Counted from the first letter of the stretch, positions 1-13,949 are shown. The stretch is DNA of 64,000 nucleotides from Haliclona indistincta (GCA_964017065.1 OZ024791.1:3233410-3297409), one strand, 5' to 3'. The notes: generated by a model from the sequence alone, not told the origin. Made by a program: numbers and translations.

Positions 1-3000
1 GGGACCCCAATGGTGCACCCTTGGGGTTTTGTGAATTCGCGGTGGAACCCAAATGGTGCACCCTTGGGGTTCTCTGAATTCGCGGTGGGACCCCAATGGT
101 GCACCCTTGGGGTTTTGTGAATTCGCGGTGGGACCCCAATGGTGCACCCTTGGGGTGTTGTGAATTCGCGGTGGAACCCCAATGGTGCACCCTTGGGGTT
201 TTGTGAATTCGCCGTGGGACCCCAATGGTGCACCCTTGGGGTATTGTGAAATCGCGGTGGGAACTCAATGGTGCACCCTTGGGGTTTTGTGAATTCGCGG
301 TGGAACCCAAAGGGTGCTCCCTTGGGATACCCTTGTGGTTCTGTGAATTCGCGGTGGGACCCCAATGGTGCACCATTGGGGTTTTTTGAATTCGCTGTTG
401 GACCCCAATGGTGCACCCTTGGGGATTTGTGAATTCGCGGTGGGACCCCAATGGTGCACCCTTGGGGTTTTGTGAATTCGCGGTGGGACCCCAATGGTGC
501 ACCCTTGGGGTGTTGTGAATTCGCGGTAGGACCCTAATGGTGCACCCTTGGGGTGTTGTGCATTCGCGGTGGGACCCCAATGGTGCACCCTGGGGTTTTT
601 TGAATTCGCTGTGTGACCACAATGGTGAACTCTTGGGGTTTTGTGAATTCGCGGTGGGACCTCAATGGTGCACCCTTGGGGTGTTGTGAATTCGCGATGG
701 GACCCCAATGGTGCACCCTTGGGATTTTGTGAATTCGCGGTGGGACCCCAATGGTGCACCCTTGGGGTATTGTGAAATCGCGGTGGGACCCCAATGGTGC
801 ACCCTCGGGATTTTGTGAATTCGCGGTGGAACTCAAAGGGTGCTCCCTTGGGACACCCTTGGGGTTCCGTGAATTCGCGGTGGGACCCCAATGGTGCACC
901 ATTGGGGTTTTTTGAATTCTCTATTGGACCCCAACGGTGCACCCTTGGGGATTTGTGAATTCGCGGTGGGACCCCAATGGTGCACCCTTGGGGTTTTGTG
1001 AATTCGCGGTGGGACCCCAATGGTGCACCTTTGGGGTTTTGTGAATTCGCGGTGGGACCCCAATGGTGCACCATTGGGGTTTTGTGTATCGCGTGGGACC
1101 CAAATGGTGCACTCTTGGGGTTTTGTGAATTCGCGGTGAGACCCTAATGGAGCACCCTTGGGGTTCTGTGAATTCGCGGTGGGACCCCAATGGTGCACCC
1201 TTGGGCTTTTGTGAATTCACTGAGGGACCCAATTGGTGCACCCTAGGGGCTTTGTGAATTCGTGGTGGGACCCCAATGGTGCACCCTTGGGGTGTTGTGA
1301 ATTCGTGGTGGGACACCAATGGTGCACACTTGGGGTGTTGTGCATTCGCGGAGGGACCCCAATGGTGCACCCTTGGGGTTTTGTGAATTCGCGGTGGAAC
1401 CCAAATGGTGCACCCTTGGGATACCCTTGGGGTTCTGTGAATTCGCGGTGGGCCCCCAATGGTGCACCCTTGGGGTTTTGTGAATTCGCGGAGGAACACA
1501 AATGGTGCACCCTTGGGATACCCTGTGGGTTCTGTGAATTCGCGGTGGGACCCCAATGGTGCACCCTTGGGGTTTTGTGAATTCGCGGTGGGACCCCAAT
1601 GGTGCACACTTGGGGTTTTGTGAATTCGCTGTGGAACCCAAATGGTGCACAATTGGGATACCCTTGAGGTTCTGTGATTTCGCGGTGGGACCCCAATGGT
1701 GCACCGTTGGGGTGTTGTGAATTCGCGGTAGGACCCCAATGGTGCACCCTAGGGGTGTTGTGCATTCGCGGTGGGACACCAACGGTGCACCCTTGGGTTT
1801 TTTTGAATTCGCTCTGTGACCACAATGGTAAAGTCTTGGGGTTTTGTGAATTCGCGGAGGGAACCCAATGGAGCACCCTTGGGGTGTTGTGAATTCGCGG
1901 TGGAACCCCAATGGTGCACCCTTGGGGTTTTGTGAATTCGCCGTGGGACCCTAATGGTGCACCCTTGGGGTATTGTGAAATCGCGGTGGGAACTCAATGG
2001 TGCACCCTTGGGGTTTTGTGAATTCGCGGTGGAACCCAAAGGGTGCTCCCTTGAGATACCCTTGTGGTTCTGTGAATTCGCGGTGGGACCCCAATGGTGC
2101 ACCATTGGGGTTTTTTGAATTCGCTGTTGGACCCCAATGGTGCACCCTTGGGGATTTGTGAATTCGCGGTGGGACCCCAATGGTGCACCCTTGGGGTTTT
2201 GTGAATTCGCGGTGGGACCCCAATGGTGCACCCTTGGGGTGTTGTGAATTCGCGGTAGGACCCTAATGGTGCACCCTTGGGGTGTTGTGCATTCGCGGTG
2301 GGACCCCAATGGTGCACCCTGGGGTTTTTTGAATTCGCTGTGTGACCACAATGGTGAACTCTTGGGGTTTTGTGAATTCGCGGTGGGACCTCAATGGTGC
2401 ACCCTTGGGGTGTTGTGAATTCGCGATGGGACCCCAATGGTGCACCCTTGGGATTTTGTGAGTTCGCGGTGGGACCCCAATGGTGCACCCTTGGGGTATT
2501 GTGAAATCGCGGTGGGACCCCAATGGTGCACCCTAGGGATTTTGTGAATTCGCGGTGGAACTCAAAGGGTGCTTCCTTGGGACACCCTTGGGGTTCCGTG
2601 AATTCGCGGTGGGACCCCAATGGTGCACCATTGGGGTTTTTTGAATTCTCTATTGGACCCCAACGGTGCACCCTTGGGGATTTGTGAATTCGCGGTGGGA
2701 CCCCAATGGTGCACCCTTGGGATTTTGTGAATTCGCGGTGGGACCCCAATGGTGCACCCTTGGGGTATTGTGAAATCGCGGTGGGACCCCAATGGTGCAC
2801 CCTCGGGATTTTGTGAATTCGCGGTGGAACCCAAAGGGTGCTCCCTTGGGACACCCTTGGGGTTCTGTGAATTCGCAGTGGGACCCCAATGGTGCACCAT
2901 TGGGGTTTTTTGAATTCTCTATTGGACCCCAACGGTGCACCCTTGGGGATTTGTGAATTCGCGGTGGGACCCCAATGGTGCACCCTTGGGGTTTTGTGAA

Positions 3001-6000
3001 TTCGCGGTGGGACCCCAATGGAGCACCCTTGGGGTTCTGTGAATTCGCGGTGGGACTCCAATGGTGCACCCTTGGGGTTTTGTGAATTCGCTGGGGGACC
3101 CAATTGGTGCACCCTTGGGGCTTTGTGAATTCGTGGTGGGACCCCAATGGTGCACCCTTGGGGTGTTGTGAATTCGTGGTGGGACACCAATGGTGCACAC
3201 TTGGGGTGTTGTGCATTCGCGGAGGGACCCCAATGGTGCACCCTTGGGGTTTTGTGAATTCGCGGTGGAACCCAAATGGTGCACCCTTGGGATACCCTTG
3301 GGGTTCTGTGAATTCGCGGTGGGACACCAATGGTGCACCCTTGGGGTTTTGTGAATTCGCGGTGGAACACAAATGGTGCACCCTTGGGATACCCTGTGGG
3401 TTCGCGGTGGGACCCCAATGGTGCACCCTTGGGGTTTTGTGAATTCGCGGTGGGACCCCAATGGTGCACCCTTGGGGTGTTGTGCATTCGCGGTGGGACA
3501 CCAACGGTGCACCCTTGGGTTTTTTTGAATTCGCGGTGTGACCACAACGGTAAACTCTTGGGGTTTTGTGAATTCGCGGTGGGAACCCAATGGTGCACCC
3601 TTGGGGTGTTGTGAATTCGCGGTGGAACCCCAATGGTGCACCCTTGGGGTTTTGTGAATTCGCGGTGGGACCCCAATGGTGCACCCTTGGGGTATTGTGA
3701 AATCGCGGTGGGACCTCAATGGTGCACCCTTGGGGTTTTGTGAATTCGCGGTGGAATCCAAAGGGTACTCCCTTGGGATACCGTTGGGGTTCTGTGATTT
3801 CGCGGTGGGACCCCAATGGTGCACCATTGGGGTTTTTTGAATTCGCTGTGGGACCCCAATGGTGCACCCTTGGGGTTTTGTGAATTCGCGGTGGGACCCC
3901 GATGGTGCACCCTTGGGGATTTGTGAATTCGCGGTGGGACCCCAATTGTGCACCCTTGGGGTTTTGTCAATTCGCGGTGGGACCCCAATGGTGCATCCTT
4001 TGGGTTTTGTGAATTCGCGGTGGGACCCCAATGGAACACCCTTGGAGTTTTGTGAATTCGCGTGGGACCCAAATGGTGCACTCTTGGGGTTTTGTGAATT
4101 CGCGGTGAGACCCCAATCGAGCACTCTTGGTGCTTTGTGAATTCGCGGTGGGACCCCAATGGTGCACCTTTGGGGTTTTGTTAATTCGCGGTGGGACCCA
4201 AATTGGTGCACCCTTGGGGTTTTGTGAATTCGCGGTGGAACCCAAATGGTGCACAATTGGGATACCCTTAAGGTTCAGTGAATTCGCGGTGGGACCCCAA
4301 TGGTGCACCCTTGGGGTGCTCTGAATTCGCGGTAGGACCCCAATGGTGCACCCTTTGGGTGTTGTGCATTCGCGGTGGGACCCCAATGGTGCACCTTTGG
4401 GTTTTTTTGAATTCGCTGTGTGACCACAATAGTAAACTCTTGGGGTTTTGTGAATTCGCGGTGGGACCCCAATGGTGCACCCTTGGGGTGTTGTGAATTC
4501 GCGGTGGGACCCCAATGGTGCACCCTTGGGGTTTTGTGAATTCGTGGTGGGACCCCAATGGTGCACCCTTGGGGCATTGTGAAATCGCGGTGGAACCCCA
4601 ATGGTGCACCCTTGGGGTTTTGTGAATTCGCGGTGGAACCCAAAGGGTGCTCCCTTGGGGTTCTGTGAATTCGCGGTGGGACCCCAATGGTGCACCCTTG
4701 GGGTGTTGTGAATTCGTGGTGGGACCCCAATGGTGCACCCTTGGGGTGTTGTGCATTCGCGGTGGGACCCCAATGGTGCACCCTTGGGTTTTGTTGAATT
4801 CGCGGTGGGACCTCAATGGTGCACCCTTGGGGTTTTGTCAATTCGCGGTGGAACCCAAATGGTGCACCCTTGGGATACTCTTGGGGTTCTGTGAATTCGC
4901 TGTGGGACCCCAATGGTGCACCCTTGGGGTTTTGTGAATTCGCGGTGGGACCCCAATGGTGCACCCTTGGGGTTATGTGAATTGGCTGTGGAACCCAAAT
5001 GGTGCACAATTGGGATACCCTTGAGGTTATGTGAATTCGTGGTGGGACCCCAATGGTGCACCCTTGGGGTGTTGAGAATTCGCGGTAGGACCCCAATGGT
5101 GCACCCTTGGGGTGTTGTGCATTCGCGGTGGGTCCCCAATGATGCACCCTTGGGTTTTTTTGAATTCGCGGTGTGACAACAATGGTAAACTCTTGGGGTG
5201 TTGTGAATTCGCGGTGGGACCCCAATGGTTCACCCTTGAGGTTTTGTTAATTCGCGATGGGACCCCAATGGTGCACCCTTGGGCTATTGAGAAATCGCGG
5301 TGGGACCCCAATGGTGCACCCTTGGGGTTTTGTGAATTCGCGGTGGAACCCAAAGGGTGCTCCCTTGGGATACCCTTGGGGTTCAGAGAATTCGCGGTGG
5401 GACCCCAATGGTGAACCATTGGGGTTTTTTGAATTCGCTGTTGGACCCCAATGGTGCACCCTTGGGGTTTTGTGAATTCGTGGTGGGACCCCAATGGTGC
5501 ACCCTTGGGGTTTTGTGAATTCGCGGTGGGACCCCAATGGTGCACCCTTGGGGTGTTGTGCATTCGCGATGGGACCCCAATGGTGCACCCTTGGGTTTTG
5601 TTGAATTTGCGGTGGGACCCCAATGGTGCACCCTTGGGGTTTTGTGAATTCGCGGTGGGACCCCAATGGTGCACCCATGGGGTTTTGTGAATTCGCGGTG
5701 GAACCCAAATGGTGCACCCTTGGGATACTCTTGGGGTTCTGTGAATTCGCGGTGGGACCCCAATGGTGCACCCTTGGGGTTTTGTGAATTCGCGGTGGGA
5801 CCCCAATGGTGCACCCTTGGGGTTATGTGAATTCGCTGTGGAACCCAAATGGTGCACAATTGGGATACCCTTGTGGTTATGTGAATTCGTGGTGGGACCC
5901 CAATGGTGCACCCTTGGGGTGTTGAGAATTCGCGGTAGGACCCCAATGGTGCACCCTTGGGGTGTTGTGTATTCGCGGTGGGACCCCAATGGTGCACCCT

Positions 6001-9000
6001 TGGGTTTTTTTTTAATTCCGGTGTGACCACAATGGTAAACTCTTGGGGTTTTGTGAATTCGCGGTGGGACCTCAATGGTGCACCCTTGGGGTGTTGTGAA
6101 TTCGCGGTGGGACCCCAATGGTGTACCCTTGGGATTTTGTGAATTCGCGGTGGGACCCCAATGGTGCACCCTTGGGGTATTGTGAAATCGCGGTGGGACC
6201 CCAATGGTGCACCCTTGGGATTTTGTGACTTCGCCCCGGAACCCAAAGGGTGCTCCCTTGGGATACCCTTGGGGTTCTGTGAATTCGCGGTGGGACCCCA
6301 ATGGTGCACCATTGGGGTTTTTTGAATTCGCTGTTGTACCCCAATGGTGCACCCTTGGGGATTTGTGAATTCGCAATGGGACCCCAATGGTGCACCCTTG
6401 GGGTTATGTGAATTCGCGGTGGGACCCCAATGGTGCACCTTTGGGGTTTTGTGAATTCGCGGTGGGACCCCAATGGTGCACCCTTGGGGTTTTGTGTTAC
6501 GCGTGGGGCCCAAATGGTGCACTCTTGGGGTTTGTGAATTCGCGGTGGGACCCCAAAGGTGCACCCTTGGGGTTTTGTGAATTCGCTGAGGGACCCCAAT
6601 GGTGCACCCTTGGGGCTTTGTGAATTCACGGTGGGACCCCAATGGTGCACCCTTGGGGTTGTGTGAATTCGCAGTGGGATCCCAATGGTGGACCATTGGG
6701 GTTCTGTGAATTCGCGATGGGACCCCAATGGTGGACCCTTGGGGTTCTGTGAATTCGCGGTGGGACCCCAATGGTTCACCCTTGGGGTTTTGTGAATTCG
6801 AGGTGGGACCCCAATGGTGCACCCTTGGGGTTTTGTGAATTCGCGGTGGAACCCCAATGGTGCACCCTTGGGGTTCCGTGAATTCGCGGTGGGACCACAA
6901 TGGTGCACCCTTGGGGTTTTGTGAATTCGCGGTGGGACCCCAAAGGTGCATCCTTGGGGTTTTGTGAATTCGCGGTGGGACCCCAATGGTGCACGCTTGG
7001 GGTTTTGCGAATTCGCGGTGGGAACCCAATGGTGCACCCTTGTGGTTTTGTGAATTCGCGGTGGGACCCCAATGGTGCACCCTTGGGGTGTTGTGAATTC
7101 GCGGCAGGACCCCAATGGTGCACCCTTGGGGTGTTGTGCATTCGCGGTAGGACACCAACGGCGCACCCTTGGGTTTTTTTGAATTCGCTATGTGACCACA
7201 ATGGTAAACTCTTGTGGTTTTGTGAATTCGCGGAGGGAACCCAATGGTGCACCCTTGGGGTGTTGTGAATTCGCGGTGGAACTCCAATGGTGCACCCTTG
7301 GGGTTTTGTGAATTCGCCGTGGGACCCCAATGGTGCACCCTTGTGGTTTTGTGAATTCGCGGTGGGACCCCAATGGTGCACCCTTGGGGTGTTGTGAATT
7401 CGCGGCAGGACCCCAATGGTGCACCCTTGGGGTGTTGTGCATTCGCGGTGGGACACCAACGGCGCACCCTTGGGTTTTTTTGAATTCGCTATGTGACCAC
7501 AATGGTAAACTCTTGTGGTTTTGTGAATTCGCGGAGGGAACCCAATGGTGCACCCTTGGGGTATTGTGAAATCGCGGTGGGAACTCAATGGTGCACCCTT
7601 GGGGTTTTGTGAATTCGCGGTGGAACCCAAAGGGTGCTCCCTTGGGATACCCTTGTGGTTCTGTGAATTCGCGGTGGGACCCCAATGGTGCACCATTGGG
7701 GTTTATTGAATTCGCTGTTGGACCCCAATGGTGCACCCTTGGGGATTTGTGAATTCGCGGTGGGACCCCAATGGTACACCCTTGGGGTTTTGTGAATTCG
7801 CGGTGGGACCCCAATGGTGCACCCTTGGGGATTTGTGCATTCGCGGTGGGACCCCAATGGTGCACCCTTGGGTTTTTTGAATTCGCTGTGTGACCGCAAT
7901 GGTGAACTCTTGAGGTTTTGTGAATTCGCGGTGGGACCTCAATGGTGCACCCTTGGGGTGTTGTGAATTCGCGTTGGGACCCCAATGGTGCACCCTTGGG
8001 ATTTTGTGAATTCGCGGTGGGACCCCAATGGTGCACCCTTGGGGTATTGTGAAATCGCGGTGGGACCCCAATGGTGCACCATTGGGATTTTGTGAATTCA
8101 CGGTGGAACTCAAAGGGTGCTCCCTTGGGACACCCTTTGGGTTCCGTGAATTCGCGGTGGGACCCCAATGGTGCACCATTGGGGTTTTTTGAATTCTCTG
8201 TTGGACCCCAACGGTGCACCCTTGGGGATTTGTGAATTCGCGGTGGGACCCCAATGGTGCACCCTTGGGGTTTTGTGAATTCGCGGTTGGACCCCAATGG
8301 TGCACCTTTGGGGTTTTGTGAATTCGCGGTGGGACCCCAATGGTGCACCATTGGGGTTTTGTGTATCGCGTGGGACCCAAATGGTGCACTCTTGGGGTTT
8401 TGTGAATTCGCGGTGAGACCCTAATGGAGCACCCTTGGGGTTCTGTGAATTCGCGGTGGGACCCCAATGGTGCACCCTTGGGGTTTTGTGAATTCGCTGA
8501 GGGAACCCAATGGTGCACCCTTGGGGCTTTGTGAATTCGCGGTGGGACCCCAATGGTGCACCCTTGGGGTGTTGTGAATTCGTGGTGGGACACCAATGGT
8601 GCACACTTGGGGTGTTGTGCATTCGCGGAGGGACCCTAATGGTGCACCCTTGGGGTTTTGTGAATTCGCGGTGGAACCCAAATGGTGCACCCTTGGGATA
8701 CCCTTGGGGTTCTGTGAATTCGCGGTGGGACCCCAATGGTGCACCCTTGGGGTTTTGTGAATTCGCGGTGGAACACAAATGGTGCACCCTTGGGATACCC
8801 TTGGGGTTCTGTGAATTCGCGGTGGGACCCCAATGGTGCACCCTTGGGGTTTTGTGAATTCGCTGTGGAACCCAAATGGTGCACAATTGGGATACCCTTG
8901 AGTTTCTGTGATTTCGCGGTGGGACCCCAATGGTGCACCCTTGGGGTGTTGTGAATTCGCGGTAGGACCCCAATGGTGCACCCTTGGGGTGTTGTGCATT

Positions 9001-12000
9001 CGCGGTGGGACACCAACGGTGCACCCTTGGGTTTTTTTGAATTCGCGGTGTGACCACAATGGTAAACTCTTGGGGTTTTGTGAATTCGCGGTGGGAACCC
9101 AAGGGTGCACCCTTGGGGTGTTGTGAATTCGCGGTGGAACCCCAATGGTGCACCCTTGGGGTTTTGTGAATTCGCGGTGGGACCCCAATGGTGCACCCTT
9201 GGGGTATTGTGAAATCGCGGTGGGACCTCAATGGTGCACCCTTGGGGTTTTGTGAATTCGCGGTGGAATCCAAAGGGTACTCCCTTGGGATACCCTTGGG
9301 GTTCTGTGATTTCGCGGTGGGACCCCAATGGTGCACCATTGGGGTTTTTTGAATTCGCTGTGGGACCCCAATGGTGCACCCTTGGGGTTTTGTGAATTCG
9401 CGGTGGGACCCCGATGGTGCACCCTTGGGGATTTGTGAATTCGCGGTGGGACCCCAATTGTGCACCCTTGGGGTTTTGTGAATTCGCGGTGGGACCCCAA
9501 TGGTGCATCCTTTGGGTTTTGTGAATTCGCGGTGGGACCCCAATGGAACACCCTTGGAGTTTTGTGAATTCGCGTGGGACCCAAATGGTGCACTCTTGGG
9601 GTTTTGTGAATTCGCGGTGAGACCCCAATCGAGCACTCTTGGTGCTTTGTGAATTCGCGGTGGGACCCCAATGGTGCACGTTTGGGTTTTTTTGAATTCG
9701 CTGTGTGACCACAATAGTAAACTCTTGGGGTTTTGTGAATTAGCGGTGGGACCCCAATGGTGCACCCTTGGGGTGTTGTGTATTCGCGGTGGGACCCCAA
9801 TGGTGCACCCTTGGGGTTTTGTGAATTCGTGGTGGGACCCCAATGGTGCTCCCTTGGGGCATTGTGAAATCGCGGTGGGACCCCAATGGTGCACCCTTGG
9901 GGTTTTGTGAATTCGCGGTGGAACCCAAAGGGTGCTCCCTTGGGGTTCTGTGAATTCGCGGTGGGACCCCAATGGTGCACCCTTGGGGTGTTGTGAATTC
10001 GTGGTGGGACCCCAATGGTGCACCCTTGGGGTGTTGTGCATTCGCGGTGGGACCCAAATGGTGCACCCTTGGGTTTTGTTGAATTCGCGGTGGGACCTCA
10101 ATGGTGCACCCTTGGGGTTTTGTGAATTCGCGGTGGAACCCAAATGGTGCACCCTTGGGATACTCTTGGGGTTCTGTGAATTCGCTGTGGGACCCCAATG
10201 GTGCACCCTTGGGGATTTGTGAATTCGCGGTGGGACCCCAATGGTGCACCCTTGGGGTTATGTGAATTGGCTGTGGAACCCAAATGGTGCAAAATTGGGA
10301 TACCCTTGAGGTTATGTGAATTCGTGGTGGGACCCCAATGGTGCACCCTTGGGGTGTTGAGAATTCGCGGTAGGACCCCAATGGTGCACCCTTGGGGTGT
10401 TGTGCATTCGCGGTGGGTCCCCAATGGTGCACCCTTGGGTTTTTTTGAATTCGCGGTGTGACCACAATGGTAAACTCTTGGGGTGTTGTGAATTCGCGGT
10501 GGGACCCCAATGGTTCACCCTTGGGGTTTTGTGAATTCGCGATGGGACCCCAATGGTGCACCCTTGGGCTATTGAGAAATCGCGGTGGGACCCCAATGGT
10601 GCACCCTTGGGGTTTTGTGAATTCGCGGTGGAACCCAAAGTGTGCTCCCTTGGGATACCCTTGGGGTTCAGTGAATTCGCGGTGGGACCCCAATGGTGAA
10701 CCATTGTGGTTTTTTGAATTCGCTGTTGGACCCCAATGGTGCACCCTTGGGGATTTGTGAATTCGTGGTGGGACCTCAATGGTGCACCTTTGGGGTTTTG
10801 TGAATTCGCGGTGGGACCCCAATGTTGCACCATTGGGGTGTTGTGCATTCGCGGTGGGACCCCAATGGTGCACCCTTGGGTTTTGTTGAATTTGCGGTGG
10901 GACCCCAATGGTGCACCCTTGGGGTTTTGTGAATTCGCGGTGGGACCCCAATGGTGCACCCTTGGGGTTTTGTGAATTCGCGGTGGAACCCAAATGGTGC
11001 TCCCTTGGGATACTCTTGGGGTTCTGTGAATTCGCGGTGGGACCCCAATGGTGCACCCTTGGGGTTTTGTGAATTCGCGGTGGGACCCCAATGGTGCACC
11101 CTTGGGGTTATGTGAATTCGCTGTGGAACCCAAATGGTGCACAATTGGGATACCCTTGAGGTTATGTGAATTCGTGGTGGGACCCCAATGGTGCACCCTT
11201 GGGGTGTTGAGAATTCGCGGTAGGACCCCAATGGTGCACCCTTAGGGTGTTGTGCATTCGCAGTGGGACCCCAATGGTGCACCCTTGGTTTTTTTTTGAA
11301 TTCCGGTGTGATCACAATGGTAAACTCTTGGGGTGTTGTGAATTCGCGGTGGGACCCCAATGGTGCACCCTTGGGGTGTTGTGAATTCGCGGTAGGACCC
11401 TAATGGTGCACCCTTGGGGTGTTGTGCATTCGCAGTGGGACCCCAATGGTGCACCCTTGGGTTTTTTTGTATTCGCGGTGTGACCACAATGGAAAACTCT
11501 TGGGGTTTTGTGAATTCGCGGTCGGACCTCAATGGTGCACCCTTGGGGTGTTGTGAATTCGCGGTGGGACCCCAATGGTGTACCCTTGGGGTTTTGTGAA
11601 TTCGCGGTGGGACGCCAATGGTGCACCCTTGGGATTTTGTGACTTCGCCCCGGAACCCAAAGGGTGCTTCCTTGGGATACCCTTGGGGTTCTGTGAATTC
11701 GCAGTGGGACCCCAATGGTGCACCATTGGGGTTTTTTGAATTCGCTGTTGTACCCCAATGGTGCACCCTTGGGGATTTGTGAATTCGCGGTGGGACCCCA
11801 ATGGTGCACCCTTGGGGTTATGTGAATTCGCGATGGGACCCCAATGGTGCACCTTTGGGGTTTTGTGAATTCGCGGTGGGACCCCAATGGTGCACCCTTG
11901 GGGTTTTGTGAATTCGCGGTGAGACCCTAATGGAGCACCCTTGGGGTTCTGTGAATTCGCGGTGGGACCCCAATGGTGCACCCTTGGGGTTTTGTGAATT

Positions 12001-13417
12001 CGCTGAGGGACCCCAATGGTGCACCCTTGGGGCTTTGTGAATTCACGGTGGGACCCCAATGGTGCACCCTTGGGGTTGTGTGAATTCGCAGTGGGATCCC
12101 AATGGTGGACCATTGGGGTTCTGTGAATTCGCGATGGGACCCCAATGGTGGACCCTTGGGGTTCTGTGAATTCGCGGTGGGACCCCAATGGTTCACCCTT
12201 GGGGTTTTGTGTATTCGAGGTGGGACCCCAATGGTGCACCCTTGGGGTTTTGTGAATTCGCGGTGGAACCCCAATGGTGCACCCTTGGGGTTCTGTGAAT
12301 TCGCGGTGGGACCACAATGGTGCACCCTTGGGGTTTTGTGAATTCGCGGTGGGACCCCAAAGGTGCATCCTTGGGGTTTTGTGAATTCGCTGTGGGACCC
12401 CAATGGTGCACGCTTGGGGTTTTGCGAATTCGCGTTGGGAACCCAATGGTGCACCCTTGTGGTTTTGTGAATTCGCGGTGGGACCCCAAATGTGCACATT
12501 GGGGTTTTGTGAATTCGCTGTGGGACCCCAAAGGTGCACCCTTGGGGTTTTGTGTATTCTCGGTGGGACCCCAATGGTGCACACTTGGGGTGTTGTGAAT
12601 TCGCGGTGGGACCCCAATGGTGCACTCTTGGGGTTTTATGCATTCGCGGTGGGACCCCAATGGTGCACCCTTGGGGTTTTGTGAATTCGCGGTGGGACCC
12701 CAATGGTGCACCCTTGGGGTTTTTTGAATTCGCGGTGGTACCCCAATGGTGCACCCTTGGGGTACCCTTGGGTTCTGTGAATTCGCGGTGGGACCACAAT
12801 GATGTACCCTTGAGCTTTTGTGAATTCGCTGTGGGACCCCAATGGTGCACCCTTGGGGTGTTGTGAATTCGCGGTGGGACCCCAATGGTTCACCTTTGGG
12901 GTTATGTGAATTCGCGATGGGACCCCAATGGTGCACCCTTGGGCTATTGTGAAATCGCGGTGGGACCCCAATGGTGCACCCTTGGGGTTTTGTGAATTCG
13001 CGGTGGAACCCAAAGGGTGCTCCCTTGGGATACCCTTGGGGTTCTGTGAATTCGCGGTGGGACCCCAATGGTGCACCATTGGAGTTTTTTGAATTCGCTG
13101 TTGGACCCCAATGGTGCACCCTTGGGGATTTGTGAATTCGCGGTAGGACCCCAATGGTGCACCCTTGGGGTTTTGTGAATTCGCGGTGGGACCCCAATGG
13201 TGCACACTTGGGGTTTTGTGAATTTGCGGTGGGACCCCAATGGTGCACGCTTGGGGTTTTGTGAAATCGCGTGGGACCCAAATGGTGCACTCCTGGGGTT
13301 TTGTTAATTCGCGGTGAGACCCCAATGGAGCACCCTTGGGGTTTTGTGAATTCGCGGTGGGACCCCAATGGTGCACCATTGGGTTTTGTGAATTCGCGGT
13401 GGGACCCCAATGGTGCA
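1..13417 (+). repeat. 43-bp GC-rich satellite array, block 1
   Basis: Roughly 300 head-to-tail units (length divided by unit size). The consensus unit is 43 bp: it opens with GGGACCCCAATGGTGCACCC, continues through TTGGGGTTTTG, and closes with TGAATTCGCGGT, so most units carry one EcoRI (GAATTC) and one ApaLI (GTGCAC) site. A recurrent 54-bp variant has an extra 11 bp in the core (TTGGGATACCCTTGGGG, usually after GGAACCCAAA). Block-specific variants include GGTGTTGTG, TATTGTGAAATCG and GTGTGACCACAATGGTAAAC. Long minus-strand open frames here come from the unit having no plus-strand TTA, CTA or TCA; I see no sign of a gene. The block contains a diverged segmental duplication: about 3070-7000 resembles about 8470-12450 at an offset of 5.29-5.42 kb. 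A 300-bp local duplication pairs about 7022-7270 with about 7322-7560. Confidence 0.97.
13415..13417. other. Target-site duplication GCA, left copy
   Basis: The satellite reads ...CCAATGGTGCA up to this point and resumes after position 23284 with GCACCCTTGGGG. Removing the insert and one GCA restores a canonical satellite unit (GGTGCACCCTTGGGG). The matching right copy is 23285-23287. Confidence 0.8.
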
Positions 13418-13431
13418 CACAGTGTGAAAAG
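13418..13431 (+). repeat. Terminal inverted repeat, left
   Basis: CACAGTGTGAAAAG; pairs with 23271-23284 at 13 of 14 positions. After this point the two ends share only the subterminal motifs, spaced differently. Confidence 0.75.
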
Positions 13432-13730
13432 CCCCAGTTTACAACTTGCAAACTGGCTTGTAAATGAGGGTTTCCAAGTGGTTTTCATGCCTTGTTAACT
13501 TTTTGTAACGTCTAAGTAAACTCGTTGCAAACGGACACATGTTTACAAGCCTAGTTACATAGCTGGGTAACTATGAGTTTACAGATTGTAAACTTGGGTT
13601 ACCTAGCATTGTTTTACAAAACGCGTTGGCAAACTAGTCTTTCTTACTGGGTAACGTTTTGCAAACTCTGCATTGACAATGGTAGTAAACCAGCATGCAA
13701 ACTACTGCTGAGAATTTTTACTGGTTTCAC
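13432..13730. repeat. Left subterminal repeat region of the 9.87-kb element
   Basis: Repeated short motifs in both orientations: GTTTACAACTTGCAAACTGG near 13437, GTAAACTCGTTGCAAACG near 13516, GTTTACAAGCC near 13540, GTTTACAGATTGTAAACTTG near 13575, TTTTGCAAACTC near 13650 and GCATGCAAACTAC near 13690. Clusters of this kind are transposase-binding sites in CACTA and hAT elements; here that role is inferred. Positions are approximate. Confidence 0.65.
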
Positions 13731-13949
13731 GTATAAAATTTTTATTTCCAAAAAAATAATTACATAAAAAGGGAAAAAAAAATTAATAAAAATAGTTAAT
13801 GCTGCTAAGTTCTGCCTTTCTCTTTAACTTTTCTTTCTCTTAGACTTTCTGCATACTTCCTAGATAACAACAAAATGTTAAAATGTGAATACTGTGAAGA
13901 CAAAACTTACTAGTTTTGTCAAAGAACTGCATCTTCTCTAGATCATGTA
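13731..13949. other. AT-rich spacer, nothing recognised
   Basis: A-rich runs (AAAAAAATAATT and similar) followed by unremarkable sequence. I see no open frame, RNA gene or repeat of note. Confidence 0.5.

Noticed and set aside
1233..1580. Plus-strand frames of 60-140 codons reading MVHPWGFVNSRWDPNGAPLG
   Set aside because: These are about two to four satellite units; the plus frame hits TGA (TTTTGTGA) every third unit in the consensus, which sets their uniform size.
1..13417. CRISPR-like array (regular 43-bp spacing with palindromic repeat)
   Set aside because: There are no unique spacers; the whole unit is repeated, and the genome is eukaryotic with introns and MITEs.
13418..13457. CACAGTG at both element ends as V(D)J-type recombination signals (RAG/Transib transposon)
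   Set aside because: The heptamer matches, but there is no nonamer at 12 or 23 bp and the target duplication is 3 bp rather than 5 bp.
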